NCBI RefSeq assembly: GCF_026735135.1
Contig: NZ_JAPQER010000002.1
Location: 496,001-560,000, forward strand
Direction of reading: 5' to 3'
DNA from: Clostridium aestuarii
Lineage (GTDB): Bacteria > Bacillota > Clostridia > Clostridiales > Clostridiaceae
DNA length: 64,000 bases
In this document: piece by piece, positions 18,676 through 28,534 of the stretch
Layout: each line of letters opens with the position of its first letter
Numbering within the stretch: position 1 is the first letter of the stretch
Program-made: the position numbers and the translations under genes
The notes under the pieces: generated by a model
Told to the model about the DNA's origin: nothing
The model's database searches: none
Seen by the model: only the letters and a program-made list of their open reading frames with translations

Positions 18676-20334
18676 CTAAAATTTATTTAAATAATTATAT
18701 ATTTCCTTTACTATATCTTTAAAAATAGGTGCAGCAGTATTTCCTCCACTATTAATATTTCCTATATTTTCTACAAAAATTATCATAGAATAATATTTTT
18801 TATCGACTTTAAAAAATCCTATAAACCAACCGTCATAATATTTATTTTTTTCTTCTTGCCTTTCAGCAGTCCCTGTTTTTCCTCCAACTTCAATATTATT
18901 TATGTATGCTTGATTTCCTGTACCATACTGTGATTTCACGACATCAATCATTTGACTTTTTAAAGCATTCGCTATATTTTTACTTAATACTTGTTTTTTT
19001 TCTAAATTATTTACATTCTCTATAATTTTATTATCATTATCTACATATGCTTCAATTATATACGGTTTAACATAAACTCCTTCATTTACTACTGTATTAG
19101 GTATGCTTATAGCTTCAATTGGAGTAATTCTTTGTTTTTGTCCAAAAGATGCTAGTTCTACATCTCCAACCTCATCTTCATCTCCTTCAAATATTCCATT
19201 AATTTCCTCATCAAAATTCAATACTTTTTCAAATAATCCTTGTTGTTTAGCATACAGATTAATCTTATCAATGCCTACGTGCACTCCAATTTGTGCATAT
19301 ATATCATTAGATGATTCTATTAATGCTTGACCTGCATTCATATATTCATGTTTTTCATGACCCTTATATCTTTTACTTAAATTAGAGTTTATTTTATATA
19401 TATGATTAAGTGAAACCCTACCCGTTTCTAGACCAGCCTCTTCAACTATAACTTTAAATATTGACCCTGGGAAAAATCCATGGTTCGTAGCTACTCCTAA
19501 GTTTATATTTGGCTTCGAATCATCCTTTTGTACCATACCTTTTATTTTTCCAGTATTGGTTTCCATTAATATTGCACCAATTTGATTATATTTATAATAC
19601 TTCTGCTTATCCAATATTCTTTTCATGACTTCCTGAATATTTCTGTCCAACGTTAATCTAACATTTATATTTTCTTGTGGTATTGTTAAGTATTCATTAT
19701 ATATATTACCATAAACATCCTTTTTAAAAACATTATATATATATTTATTATTTTTAGTTTTTTCAGCAATTTGACTTTCTATTGAATTTTTAGTTTTTTT
19801 CTTAAACTGATTATTAATAACTTTATTTGTATTTGTTATAATATTTTCTATTTTCCACCAAGCACTATCTCTGTTCACTCCTACATATGTATACGCGTAA
19901 AATCCTTTTACTCCTCTAATTTTTATTAATTTATTATATGTATTTTTATCAACCTGGAACTTCATTTTTTTACTATTGCTCTTTAAATTAATTTTATTAA
20001 TATCATAATTTTTGTTATAATTTTTTAAAATAATATTTAATGCATATATATCCTCAGATTTTGTATAATAATTCTTTGTTAGATAAGTATATGGATCTAT
20101 AACTGCATAATATTTATTAGTACATTCTAACAATTCTGTACCATTATGATCCAAAAGCTTATAATTTAATTCTTGTACTTTTTCTCTATATTGATACTGA
20201 TTATCCGCCATAACTTTAAATTCTTTAGTATCTAAATATTGATAAGTTATTATTTTACATACTAATATCGTAAAAATAAATATAAATATTATAAAAATAT
20301 TATAACATCTTTTTCTATATATTTTTTTATTCAA
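18676..20334 (-). CDS. Class B penicillin-binding protein (transpeptidase)
   Basis: Membrane-anchored D,D-transpeptidase that cross-links peptidoglycan. One N-terminal membrane helix (about 10-30) is followed by a dimerisation region and the penicillin-binding fold. The active-site motif SIFK has nucleophile Ser291 and Lys294; SSN is at 341-343 and KTG at 486-488. There is no PASTA domain, so it is not a typical SpoVD. The 552-residue protein starts with TTG at 20334, with GGAGGTG five bases before it, inside a terminator-like hairpin. Its place next to sigK suggests, but does not prove, a sporulation role. Confidence 0.88.
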   Translation of the reverse strand: MNKKIYRKRCYNIFIIFIFIFTILVCKIITYQYLDTKEFKVMADNQYQYREKVQELNYKLLDHNGTELLECTNKYYAVIDPYTYLTKNYYTKSEDIYALNIILKNYNKNYDINKINLKSNSKKMKFQVDKNTYNKLIKIRGVKGFYAYTYVGVNRDSAWWKIENIITNTNKVINNQFKKKTKNSIESQIAEKTKNNKYIYNVFKKDVYGNIYNEYLTIPQENINVRLTLDRNIQEVMKRILDKQKYYKYNQIGAILMETNTGKIKGMVQKDDSKPNINLGVATNHGFFPGSIFKVIVEEAGLETGRVSLNHIYKINSNLSKRYKGHEKHEYMNAGQALIESSNDIYAQIGVHVGIDKINLYAKQQGLFEKVLNFDEEINGIFEGDEDEVGDVELASFGQKQRITPIEAISIPNTVVNEGVYVKPYIIEAYVDNDNKIIENVNNLEKKQVLSKNIANALKSQMIDVVKSQYGTGNQAYINNIEVGGKTGTAERQEEKNKYYDGWFIGFFKVDKKYYSMIIFVENIGNINSGGNTAAPIFKDIVKEIYNYLNKF

Positions 20335-20335
20335 A

Positions 20336-20380
20336 AAAACACCTCCTTTAGGTTAAATTTTAGCCTAAAATAGGTGTTTT
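20336..20380 (-). terminator. Hairpin that ends udk and buries the PBP ribosome-binding site
   Basis: The two 17-nt arms (20364-20380 and 20336-20352) form AAAACACCT / AGGTGTTTT plus TTTAGG / CCTAAA. They are joined by one wobble and one mismatch, with an 11-nt loop and T residues after. The 3' arm is also the Shine-Dalgarno of the PBP gene (AAAGGAGGTG), and the start codon follows the T run. Confidence 0.82.
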
Positions 20381-20384
20381 ATTC
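20357..20384 (-). promoter_or_regulatory. Candidate forespore-type promoter inside the udk-PBP hairpin
   Basis: Minus-strand GAATA (20380-20384) and GGCTAAAAT (20357-20365) with a 14-bp spacer. The -10 matches the sigma-F pattern GGNNANANT. The -35 fits sigma-G (GHATR) better, and the spacer is one base short. Transcripts from it would start at the edge of the loop, leaving the ribosome-binding site unpaired. Confidence 0.33.
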
Positions 20385-20394
20385 ATATTAAATA

Positions 20395-21021
20395 TCATTT
20401 ATTCTCTAACAAAATTTGTTTTATTTTTGATACCAAAATATCAATAGCTACTTTATTATGTCCACCTTCTGGCACAATAATATCTGCATACCTCTTTGTT
20501 GGTTCAACAAATTGAATATGCATAGGCTTTACGACACTAAGATATTGATCAATAACCGATTCTACAGTTCTTCCTCTTTCATTTATATCTCTAAGCATTC
20601 TTCTTATAATTCTAACATCGTCATCTGTATCCACATATATTTTAATATCTAATAATTCCCTTATAGCTGGTTCTTGTAGTATCATTATTCCTTCAACCAT
20701 AACAATATCTCTTGATTCAACTTTAATTGTATCTTTTTTTCTTGTATGTTCTTTAAAATCATATATAGGCTTATAGATAGTTTTTTCATCCAAAAGCATT
20801 TTTAAATGCTTCACTAGTAATGAAGTATCAAAAGCATCTGGATGATCATAATTAGTTTTGATTCTTTCTTTAAAAGCTAAGTGAGTTTGATCTTTATAAT
20901 ATGAATCCTGTTCTATTATAGCTATACATTCTTGATTGAAGCTTCTATAAATTTCCTTAGCTACAGTACTCTTTCCAGATCCAGTTCCACCTGTAATTCC
21001 TATTAATATTGGTCTTCTCAT
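20395..21021 (-). CDS. udk: Uridine kinase
   Basis: Phosphorylates uridine and cytidine in pyrimidine salvage. P-loop GGTGSGKS (11-18), the EQDSYYKDQ segment (about 37-45), NYDHPDAFD (about 57-65), and the lid region [15 protein letters not shown] match the family. The length is 208 residues. The start ATG overlaps the trhP stop (ATGA), indicating coupling. The order mltG-trmR-trhP-udk equals the Bacillus yrrL-yrrM-yrrN-yrrO-udk cluster. Confidence 0.96.
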   Translation of the reverse strand: MRRPILIGITGGTGSGKSTVAKEIYRSFNQECIAIIEQDSYYKDQTHLAFKERIKTNYDHPDAFDTSLLVKHLKMLLDEKTIYKPIYDFKEHTRKKDTIKVESRDIVMVEGIMILQEPAIRELLDIKIYVDTDDDVRIIRRMLRDINERGRTVESVIDQYLSVVKPMHIQFVEPTKRYADIIVPEGGHNKVAIDILVSKIKQILLENK

Positions 21022-22247
21022 TTATTACTCTCCCTGGCTTTTATTAATATATCTTTTTCTTGTAGTTTTTTATTTACTTTTATATTAAATATCATTTGAG
21101 CTGAACGTGCAGCTTCAATAGAATTTCCATTTTTATCTTTCATGTCTTTTAAAATTACTTCAAAACTATCTCCTTTTGCTCTTAAAACTTCAACTTTCTC
21201 ACCTTCAAAAACTCTGTTTCTTTGTTCTACTGTAGCAGTAAAAGTATCTTCATCAAATTTTTTCACAATACCTATAATATCATAATTTCTCACATACGAA
21301 GATGACTCATACGTTTCTATTTCATTCTCTCCAAAATAAAATCCTGTAGAATAATTTCTATGACTAGGTTTCATTAGACAATTAATCCATTCTTCTTTAA
21401 ACTTATATTCCTTTGGATTTTCTAAATATGAATCCAAAGCTTCTCTGTATGCTTTAACTACAGAAGCAACATAATACGCACTTTTCATTCTCCCCTCTAT
21501 TTTAAGAGAATTTATTCCTGCTTCAACAAGTTGTGGTATGTGTTCAATCATACATAAATCTTTAGAGTTTAAAATATAAGTCCCTCTTTCATCTTCAAGT
21601 ATTGGGAAAAATTCTCCTGGTCTTTTTTCTTCCATTAAATAATATTGATATCTACAAGGTTGAGCACAAAGTCCTCTATTAGAATCTCTGCCTGTCATAT
21701 AATTTGATATAAGACATCTTCCTGAATATGATACACACATAGAACCATGCACAAAAGCTTCAATTTCGCATGTTTTTGGAAGCTTCTCTCTAATTTCTTT
21801 CATTTCTTCTAAAGATAATTCTCTTGCTAACACTATTCTTTTTAAACCAATTTCATGCCAAAATAAAGCTGATTTCCAATTTACATTATTAGCTTGTGTA
21901 CTTAAATGTAGTTCCAAATTTGGTGTAACTTCTTTTGCAGTAGCTATTATTCCTGGATCTGATACAATAATTGCATCCACACCTAGCTCATATAATTCTT
22001 TTAAATATTCTTCAAGTCCAATCAAATCATCGTTATGTGGAAAAACATTTACAGTAACATAAATCTTTCTTCCTCTATCATGAGCATAACTTATACCTTC
22101 TTTTAATTTTTCAGTATTAAAGTTATCTGCAAGTGCTCTTAAATTGAGCTTACTACCTCCTAAATAAACCGCATCTGCTCCAAAATCTATAGCAGTTTTT
22201 AACTTTTCTAAGTTACCTGCTGGAGCTAATATTTCAGGTCTATTCAT
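21018..22247 (-). CDS. trhP: U32-family tRNA uridine-34 hydroxylation protein (TrhP-like)
   Basis: Peptidase-U32 fold protein. The closest characterised relatives (TrhP/YrrN-YrrO, YegQ) use prephenate and an Fe-S cluster to form 5-hydroxyuridine at tRNA position 34. It begins [26 protein letters not shown] (first 28 residues). The U32 signature follows, with cysteines in [12 protein letters not shown] and LCAQPCRY (about 165-200) as likely cluster ligands. The length is 409 residues. The start is ATG at 22247 after AAGGAGGGG. It overlaps trmR by 8 bp. Bacillus has two copies here; only one is present. Confidence 0.88.
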   Translation of the reverse strand: MNRPEILAPAGNLEKLKTAIDFGADAVYLGGSKLNLRALADNFNTEKLKEGISYAHDRGRKIYVTVNVFPHNDDLIGLEEYLKELYELGVDAIIVSDPGIIATAKEVTPNLELHLSTQANNVNWKSALFWHEIGLKRIVLARELSLEEMKEIREKLPKTCEIEAFVHGSMCVSYSGRCLISNYMTGRDSNRGLCAQPCRYQYYLMEEKRPGEFFPILEDERGTYILNSKDLCMIEHIPQLVEAGINSLKIEGRMKSAYYVASVVKAYREALDSYLENPKEYKFKEEWINCLMKPSHRNYSTGFYFGENEIETYESSSYVRNYDIIGIVKKFDEDTFTATVEQRNRVFEGEKVEVLRAKGDSFEVILKDMKDKNGNSIEAARSAQMIFNIKVNKKLQEKDILIKARESNK

Positions 22248-22896
22248 TTGTACCCCTCCTTGTAGTAACTGCAATACCATCTCCCATAGGTATTACAGAA
22301 GTAATAAGATTTTTATCCTTAGAAACTAATTCTAGATAGTTTCTCATTCTTTTTACAATTGTAATCTTTCTTCTTTTTATAAGCTTATCAGACGCTACCA
22401 TTCCTCTAAATAAAACATTATCTGCAACAATAATACCATCTTGATTTAACAATCTTAAACAATGTGGTAAAAAATGATTATAATGTCCTTTTCCAGCATC
22501 CATAAAAACCATATCATACTTATCTTCTATTTTTTCTAAAACTTCTAGACATTCGCCTTCAATCAACTTTATTTTTTTATCTAGTCCATGATTAGAAATA
22601 TTTTTCTTAGCTATGCTAATCATTTTCTCATCTCTTTCTATGGTAGTTATTTCACTTTTACCATTTGAAGCTAAATTCATAAGAATTGATGAATACCCAA
22701 TAGCTGTGCCTAATTCTAAAATTTTTTTAGGCCTCTGAGTTGTTACTATAAATCTCAAAAAGTTTCCTACTTCCTTTTGAACTATAGGCACATTCTCTCT
22801 CTCTGCAAATTCTTGAAGTTCTTTTAAAATCCCTTTTTCTTCATCAATCAAACTTCTTATATAATCACTCATGTAGCTATGTGCTACTCCACTCAT
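22240..22896 (-). CDS. trmR: tRNA 5-hydroxyuridine methyltransferase (O-methyltransferase family 3)
   Basis: SAM-dependent O-methyltransferase. Bacillus TrmR (YrrM) converts 5-hydroxyuridine to 5-methoxyuridine at wobble position 34. The SAM motif ILELGTAIGYSSI lies at about 60-72, the acidic ITTIERDEK near 88, and the metal-binding segment MVFMDAGKGHYNHFL near 130, with VADNVLFRG after. The length is 218 residues. The start is ATG at 22896, with GGAGG seven bases upstream. Eight upstream codons are open but lack a site. The function is assigned from sequence and from the trhP neighbour that makes its substrate. Confidence 0.88.
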   Translation of the reverse strand: MSGVAHSYMSDYIRSLIDEEKGILKELQEFAERENVPIVQKEVGNFLRFIVTTQRPKKILELGTAIGYSSILMNLASNGKSEITTIERDEKMISIAKKNISNHGLDKKIKLIEGECLEVLEKIEDKYDMVFMDAGKGHYNHFLPHCLRLLNQDGIIVADNVLFRGMVASDKLIKRRKITIVKRMRNYLELVSKDKNLITSVIPMGDGIAVTTRRGTNE

Positions 22897-22928
22897 TAAT
22901 GTTCCTCCAAACTTAAACACTATAATAT

Positions 22929-23939
22929 TTAGTTACTTTTTTTATATCTTTCTTTAGCTTTTAAAAAATCCTTGTAATTATTTGTAAAATAATGTTTTTT
23001 ATGATCTGACAACACATAATATATATATTCATTATTATCAGGATTCAAAGCAGCTTCAATACATGATTTGCCTGGATTAGATATTGGTCCTGGTGGAAGT
23101 CCTTTAACTTTATATGTATTATACGGTGAGTCTATTTCTAAATCTTTTAAGGATAATTTTCCTTTATGTTTACCCATTGCATACAAAACGGTAGCATCAA
23201 CTTGTAACCTCATACCCTTATCTAATCTATTATAAAACACAGAAGAAATTTTATTTCTATCACTATCAGTCCTTGCTTCTTTTTCAATAACTGATGCAAT
23301 TGTTATTAATTCTTGAATATTACTTATTTCCTTATTTTCTTTTTCAGTAATATCATTTAAAACTTCTTCAAATCTATTTAACATTTTTTTTATTATTTCC
23401 TCACCTGTATCTCCTTTTTCAAATTCATATGTATCAGGAAACAAATATCCTTCTAGTGAATATCTTATATTTGAGCTTACTTTAATAAATTCAGGAGTAG
23501 GATATTTCTCACAACTTTTTAAAAACTCTTGCTTTTTCATTATCCCCTTTTTCTCCATAATCTCACTTATATCTTCGATATTATACCCTTCTGGAATTGT
23601 AATTCGAATACAATTTTTACTTTCATTTCCTTCATTTAATATCTGAATAAATTTCTTAATTGATACATCAGCATCAATTAAATATTCTCCAGGTTTAATA
23701 TTAGTATTTAATTTCTTACCATTAACATACACTTTAATTAAATATTTATTTTTAATTAAACCTTTTTTACTTAATTTATCTATTATTGTATATAAAGAAT
23801 TTCCTTTTACAATAGAAACCGGCACCTTGCCAGTTTCTACCATAAAAGGATGTTTGATGGCATAAACAAATTTTAATACTAAAAAGCTCAACATAAACAA
23901 TATAATAATACTTACAGTAAGCCCTTTTTTATTTTTCAT
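22929..23939 (-). CDS. mltG: Endolytic murein transglycosylase MltG (YceG)
   Basis: Membrane-anchored lytic transglycosylase that cuts nascent glycan strands. One N-terminal membrane helix (about 8-28), a LysM-like region, then the YceG domain. The catalytic glutamate is in ASVIEKEART, followed by VFYNRLDKGMRLQVDATVLYA and SPYNTYKVKGLPPGPISNPG, all near-invariant in MltG. The length is 336 residues with the ATG at 23939; the preceding TTG is an alternative. It heads the mltG-trmR-trhP-udk operon. Confidence 0.95.
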   Translation of the reverse strand: MKNKKGLTVSIIILFMLSFLVLKFVYAIKHPFMVETGKVPVSIVKGNSLYTIIDKLSKKGLIKNKYLIKVYVNGKKLNTNIKPGEYLIDADVSIKKFIQILNEGNESKNCIRITIPEGYNIEDISEIMEKKGIMKKQEFLKSCEKYPTPEFIKVSSNIRYSLEGYLFPDTYEFEKGDTGEEIIKKMLNRFEEVLNDITEKENKEISNIQELITIASVIEKEARTDSDRNKISSVFYNRLDKGMRLQVDATVLYAMGKHKGKLSLKDLEIDSPYNTYKVKGLPPGPISNPGKSCIEAALNPDNNEYIYYVLSDHKKHYFTNNYKDFLKAKERYKKSN

Positions 23940-23960
23940 CAATTCACCCCATGAAAATTA

Positions 23961-25784
23961 TTATTTCCTTCTTGAAAGTCTCTTTCTTTCTGTACTATCT
24001 AATATTGTTTTTCTCATTCTAATATTTTCAGGCGTAACTTCAACAAGTTCATCTTCAGCAATAAACTCAAGACACTGTTCAAGACTCATTTCAATTGCTG
24101 GAATAAGTTTTAATGATTCATCAGCTCCTGATGATCTTGTATTAGTTAAATGCTTTTTCTTACATACATTTACATCTATATCATCTGCTCTTGAACATTC
24201 TCCTACAACCATACCCTTATAAATTGGCACACCAGGTTTTGCAAATAATTTTCCTCTTTCTTGAGCATTAAATAAGCCATATGTTATAGCTTCACCCTCT
24301 TCAAATGCTACTAGAGAACCTCTTGTTCTTCCTGGTATTTCTCCTTTATATTCTTCATATCCATTAAATACATGGTTCATTATACCATTACCTTTTGTAT
24401 CAGTCATAAATTCATTTCTGAAACCTATAAGACCTCTTGCAGGTATTTCAAACTCTAGTCTTGAATATCCATTAACGGCAGAAGTCATGTTTATCATTTC
24501 TGCTTTTCTAGGTCCAAGCTTTTCCATAACCACACCCATAAATTCTTCTGGTACATCTACAGTTAAATATTCAATAGGTTCCATTCTTTTTCCATCTTCT
24601 TGATGGTATATAACAGTTGGTTTTGAAACTTGAAATTCATATCCTTCTCTTCTCATTGTTTCTATCAAAATTGAGAGATGTAATTCTCCTCTACCACTCA
24701 CTTCAAATACATCAGTTGACTCAGTTTCTTTAATCCTTAAACTTACATTTGTTTCTAATTCCTTAAACAATCTATCTCTTAACTGTCTTGAAGTAACAAA
24801 GTCTCCTTCTTTTCCAGCAAATGGGGAATTATTTACAATAAAGTTCATACTAAGAGTAGGTTCATCAATTTCAACAAATGGTATAGCTTCTGCACATGAA
24901 GTATCTGCAATAGTCTCTCCTATATTGATGTCAGGTATACCAGTAACTGCAACTATATCTCCAAGTTTTGCTTCAACAACTTCCTCTTTTTTTAATCCAT
25001 TATAAACATATAAATTTGCAACTTTAACATTTTCTTTTGTTCCATCTCTTTTAATTACAGCAACTTGTTGATTTTTACTAATTTCTCCTCTTTCAATCTT
25101 ACCAATTCCAATTCTTCCTACATATTCATTATAATCAATTGTAGTAACTAATAATTGAAGTGGTTGATCTATATATCCTGAAGGGGCATTAACATTTTTA
25201 ATTACAGCATCAAACAAAGGCTTCATATCTTCATTGTTATCATCCACTTCATATTTAGCATATGCACCTTTTGCAGAAGCATAAACTATTGGGAAATCAA
25301 GTTGCTCATCATCAGCACCAAGTTCAACAAATAAATCAAATACCTCATTTATAACTTCTTCAGGTCTTGCATTAGGTTTATCTATCTTATTAATTACAAC
25401 TATAGGTTTTAGTTCAAGTTCTAATGCTTTTTTTAGAACAAATTTAGTTTGAGGCATAGCTCCTTCATAAGCATCTACTACTAAAAGAACACTATCAACC
25501 ATTTTAAGTACACGTTCTACCTCTCCACCAAAATCAGCATGTCCAGGAGTATCAACAATATTTATCTTAACACCATTATAAAATACTGATGTGTTTTTTG
25601 AAAGAATAGTTATTCCTCTTTCTTTTTCCAAATCATTTGAATCCATAATTCTTTCTTCAACCTTTTGATTTTCTCTAAATACCTGGCTTTGTTTTAGCAT
25701 TGCATCTACTAATGTAGTTTTACCATGATCAACATGTGCAATAATTGCTATGTTTCTAATGTCGTTTCTTACGAATAATTCCAT
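23961..25784 (-). CDS. typA: Ribosome-associated GTPase TypA/BipA
   Basis: Translational GTPase of the EF-G class needed for 50S assembly and stress or cold growth. It has G1 AHVDHGKTT (about 16-24), the switch segment [11 protein letters not shown]3 [17 protein letters not shown]4 [10 protein letters not shown] and the G5 region ASAKG. Then follow domain II, a domain III/V pair and the TypA-specific C-terminal domain with [14 protein letters not shown]. The 607-residue length is normal. A TATAAT-like sequence (25824-25829) lies 40 bp upstream. Confidence 0.97.
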   Translation of the reverse strand: MELFVRNDIRNIAIIAHVDHGKTTLVDAMLKQSQVFRENQKVEERIMDSNDLEKERGITILSKNTSVFYNGVKINIVDTPGHADFGGEVERVLKMVDSVLLVVDAYEGAMPQTKFVLKKALELELKPIVVINKIDKPNARPEEVINEVFDLFVELGADDEQLDFPIVYASAKGAYAKYEVDDNNEDMKPLFDAVIKNVNAPSGYIDQPLQLLVTTIDYNEYVGRIGIGKIERGEISKNQQVAVIKRDGTKENVKVANLYVYNGLKKEEVVEAKLGDIVAVTGIPDINIGETIADTSCAEAIPFVEIDEPTLSMNFIVNNSPFAGKEGDFVTSRQLRDRLFKELETNVSLRIKETESTDVFEVSGRGELHLSILIETMRREGYEFQVSKPTVIYHQEDGKRMEPIEYLTVDVPEEFMGVVMEKLGPRKAEMINMTSAVNGYSRLEFEIPARGLIGFRNEFMTDTKGNGIMNHVFNGYEEYKGEIPGRTRGSLVAFEEGEAITYGLFNAQERGKLFAKPGVPIYKGMVVGECSRADDIDVNVCKKKHLTNTRSSGADESLKLIPAIEMSLEQCLEFIAEDELVEVTPENIRMRKTILDSTERKRLSRRK

Positions 25785-25840
25785 TTTCTTTCCTCCATAC
25801 TTTCAAATAACTATCATAATTAGATTATATTTTAGCAAAT

Positions 25841-25868
25841 AAAAATTGGATACTATTTTAGTATCCAA
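25841..25868 (-). terminator. Terminator upstream of typA
   Basis: Ten-pair stem TTGGATACTA / TAGTATCCAA (25846-25855 with 25859-25868), 3-nt loop, then TTTTTATTT on the minus strand. It stops transcripts coming from the rnj side. Confidence 0.85.
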
Positions 25869-25869
25869 C

Positions 25870-26244
25870 TTTATACTTATCATACTAATGATAATATCAT
25901 AAGTTTAAAAAGTCAACATTTCAAAAACTTACTTTTACTGTTTCAAAGATATATTTACACCCATTGTTGCATTTAATATCTTTATTATGCCTTACCATAG
26001 TGCTCCAAATCTAGATTCCTTGAAATAATCAAATCCAAATTTTACAATTTATCTTTTGTTGCTTAATCTATTTCTGCTGCTTCTATTTGTTGTGAATATG
26101 CCTGAAATTAAATTTTTCTAAAATTCTCTAAAATCTTCTTATTTTATTAACTTCTCTATTTTTTTTTACTTCATCACAATTTTTCAATACAATTGTAAAC
26201 TAATGAGCTATATCATAAATATTCACTTTTAACACATTGGTGTA
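25870..26244. other. 375-bp stretch with no identifiable gene
   Basis: Lies between rnj and the terminator in front of typA. All frames on both strands are interrupted by stops. A minus-strand frame gives short protein-like pieces (for example D-I-K-C-N-N-G-C-K-Y near 25950-25980) that could be a decayed gene, but I cannot match them to a family. No terminator directly follows the rnj stop, so some of this may be 3' untranslated RNA. Confidence 0.3.
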
Positions 26245-27912
26245 TTATATTTCCATAATTATTGGAAGTATCATTGGTTTTCTCTTAGTTTGCTCATACA
26301 AAAACATTCTAAGCACTTCTTTTACTTTTGACTTTATAACAGCCCATTCTGTAATGTGTTTTTGTTCACATTCTCTTAAAGCACTTCTAACTATACTTTT
26401 AGCTTCATCCATTAAATCTTCAGACTCTCTAACATATACAAATCCTCTAGATATAATATCAGGTCCAGCTATCACTTTACCGTTTTCTTTAGCAATAGTA
26501 ACAACAACTGTCAATATTCCATCTTGAGATAAATGTCTTCTATCTCTTAAAACTATATTACCAACATCCCCAACACCTAGTCCATCTACAAATATCTGAC
26601 CTGAAGAAACACTTCCACTTTTCTTTATATATTCTTTTGTAACTTCAATTACTCCACCATTTTCAGCTATAACTATATTACTCTTTGGTAAACCTAGTTT
26701 CATTGCAAGATCAGCATGTTGTTTTAACATTCTATACTCACCATGTACAGGTATAAAAAACTTAGGCTTTACAAGTGTATGCATTAATTTAAGCTCTTCT
26801 TGACACGCATGACCAGATACATGAACATCTGCAAGTGCTTCATATATTACATTTGCTCCTTGTTTAAATAACTGATTTATCACTTTTGACACTAATTTTT
26901 CATTTCCAGGAATAGGAGTTGCTGAAATAATAACCATATCACCTGGTACTATGTTCACTTTTTTATGGTCTGAAGATGCCATTCTTGAAAGAGCAGACAT
27001 AGGTTCTCCTTGACTTCCTGTGGTAATTATAGTTATTTTGTCATTAGTATATTTTTTTATATCATCTATACTGATTAAAGTTCCTTCTTCATATTCTAAG
27101 TAACCGAGTTCAGACGCAACTCCAACAATGTTTTCCATGCTTCTTCCTGATACTGCAACTTTTCTTCCAAATTTAGATGATGCTCCAATTATTTGTTGAA
27201 TTCTATGAATATTAGAAGCAAAAGTTGCAACTATTATTCTTCCATCAGCTTTTGAAAATATATTTTCAAAAGTTTCTCCTACAGTTTTTTCTGACATTGT
27301 AGAACCTGGTCTTTCTACATTTGTACTATCAGCGAGCATAACAATAACACCTTTTTTACCCAATTCTGCAAATCTAGTTAAATCCGCTACTTGCCCATCT
27401 ATCGGCGTATAGTCAATCTTAAAGTCACCAGTATGTAATATAATGCCTAATGGTGTATGGATTGCTAAAGCTACGGCATCAGCAATACTATGACTAGTTC
27501 TTATGAATTCTATAGACATATTGTTAAGTTTTATAAATTCTTTAGGTTTTACTCTATGCAATTTACACGAACTTAATAACCCATTTTCTTTCAGTCTATT
27601 TTCAACAATTCCTAACGTTAGTTTTGTTCCATAAACTGGTACATTTAATTCTCTCAGTACATACGGAAGAGCACCTATATGATCCTCATGTCCATGTGTT
27701 AAGAATATTCCCTTGATTTTTTCTTTATTTTTTATTAGATACCCTATATCAGGTATAACTACATCAATACCTAACATTTCATCATCTGGAAACTTAAGTC
27801 CGCAATCTATAATAACTATCTCATTTTTGTATTCAAAAGCTGTTAAGTTCTTGCCTATTTCATTTAATCCACCTAATGGAATGATTTTTATTTTATCTTT
27901 TTCTATTTTCAA
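26245..27912 (-). CDS. rnj: Ribonuclease J
   Basis: Metallo-beta-lactamase/beta-CASP ribonuclease with 5'-3' exonuclease and endonuclease activity, central to mRNA decay and rRNA maturation. The zinc motif H-G-H-E-D-H lies at 73-78, with HTGDFKIDYTP (about 162), the beta-CASP residues ADSTNVERPG and FASNIHRIQQI, TTGSQGEPMSALSRMA, and HVSGHACQEELKLM-HPKFFIPVHGEYRM near 355-385. The length is 555 residues. The start follows GGAGGG. It lies downstream of fur. Confidence 0.96.
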   Translation of the reverse strand: MKIEKDKIKIIPLGGLNEIGKNLTAFEYKNEIVIIDCGLKFPDDEMLGIDVVIPDIGYLIKNKEKIKGIFLTHGHEDHIGALPYVLRELNVPVYGTKLTLGIVENRLKENGLLSSCKLHRVKPKEFIKLNNMSIEFIRTSHSIADAVALAIHTPLGIILHTGDFKIDYTPIDGQVADLTRFAELGKKGVIVMLADSTNVERPGSTMSEKTVGETFENIFSKADGRIIVATFASNIHRIQQIIGASSKFGRKVAVSGRSMENIVGVASELGYLEYEEGTLISIDDIKKYTNDKITIITTGSQGEPMSALSRMASSDHKKVNIVPGDMVIISATPIPGNEKLVSKVINQLFKQGANVIYEALADVHVSGHACQEELKLMHTLVKPKFFIPVHGEYRMLKQHADLAMKLGLPKSNIVIAENGGVIEVTKEYIKKSGSVSSGQIFVDGLGVGDVGNIVLRDRRHLSQDGILTVVVTIAKENGKVIAGPDIISRGFVYVRESEDLMDEAKSIVRSALRECEQKHITEWAVIKSKVKEVLRMFLYEQTKRKPMILPIIMEI

Positions 27913-27961
27913 TACCCTACCCTCCTTTTAAACAAGTATTTTAATTTATAATTTTAAATTT

Positions 27962-28408
27962 TTATATACATTTATCACAAATTCCAAAAAATTTCACACT
28001 ATGATTTTGTATTTTGAATTTATATTTTGTTTCTAATTTTTTTTCTATTGAATCAAGTAAATCGCCTTCAACCTCAATTACTTTACCACATTTTGTACAT
28101 ATTAAATGATGATGTTGATGCACTTGATCTTCATTAACTAATTCATATCTATTACATCCATCATCAAGGCTTAATTTGTACACTATACCTATTTCTTCTA
28201 ACAACTGTATAGTTCTATATACCGTAGCCAAACCTATTTCAGGACATTCTATTTTTACAAGATCATATAATTCTTCAGCAGTAAGATGTTTTCCTTTATT
28301 TTCTATAATTATATTAACTATAGCTCTTCTTTGAGGCGTCAATTTATATCCATTTAATTTTAATTTATCTTTTAACCTATCAATTTGTGATGAAGATACT
28401 TTAGACAT
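27962..28408 (-). CDS. fur: Fur-family metal-responsive repressor
   Basis: Winged-helix repressor using Fe(II) as corepressor in characterised Fur proteins. The N-terminal DNA-binding domain has GYKLTPQRRAIVNII and LATVYRTIQLLEEIG (about 60-74). The C-terminal domain holds the metal site HQHHHLIC and two zinc pairs, C104-C107 and C144-C147. The length is 148 residues. Fur is favoured over PerR or Zur because a Fur-box-like sequence sits at its own promoter, but the exact paralogue is not certain. Confidence 0.88.
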   Translation of the reverse strand: MSKVSSSQIDRLKDKLKLNGYKLTPQRRAIVNIIIENKGKHLTAEELYDLVKIECPEIGLATVYRTIQLLEEIGIVYKLSLDDGCNRYELVNEDQVHQHHHLICTKCGKVIEVEGDLLDSIEKKLETKYKFKIQNHSVKFFGICDKCI

Positions 28409-28473
28409 TTTAATACCTCATTTCCTATATTTGTTAATATATTTCCACTAAGCTTATCACATTATCTAAGTTA

Positions 28474-28518
28474 AGTTTAATATTAATTTTACATTTTGTC
28501 AATTGATAATCATTGTTA
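28474..28518 (-). promoter_or_regulatory. fur promoter with adjacent Fur box
   Basis: Minus-strand TTGACA (28497-28502), 17 bp, TAAACT (28474-28479). Immediately upstream, TGATAATCATTGTTA (28504-28518, plus strand) matches the 7-1-7 Fur box TGATAATNATTATCA at 12 of 14 fixed positions. Autoregulation of fur is inferred. Confidence 0.6.
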
Positions 28519-28534
28519 TTATTATGGTTTTCTA

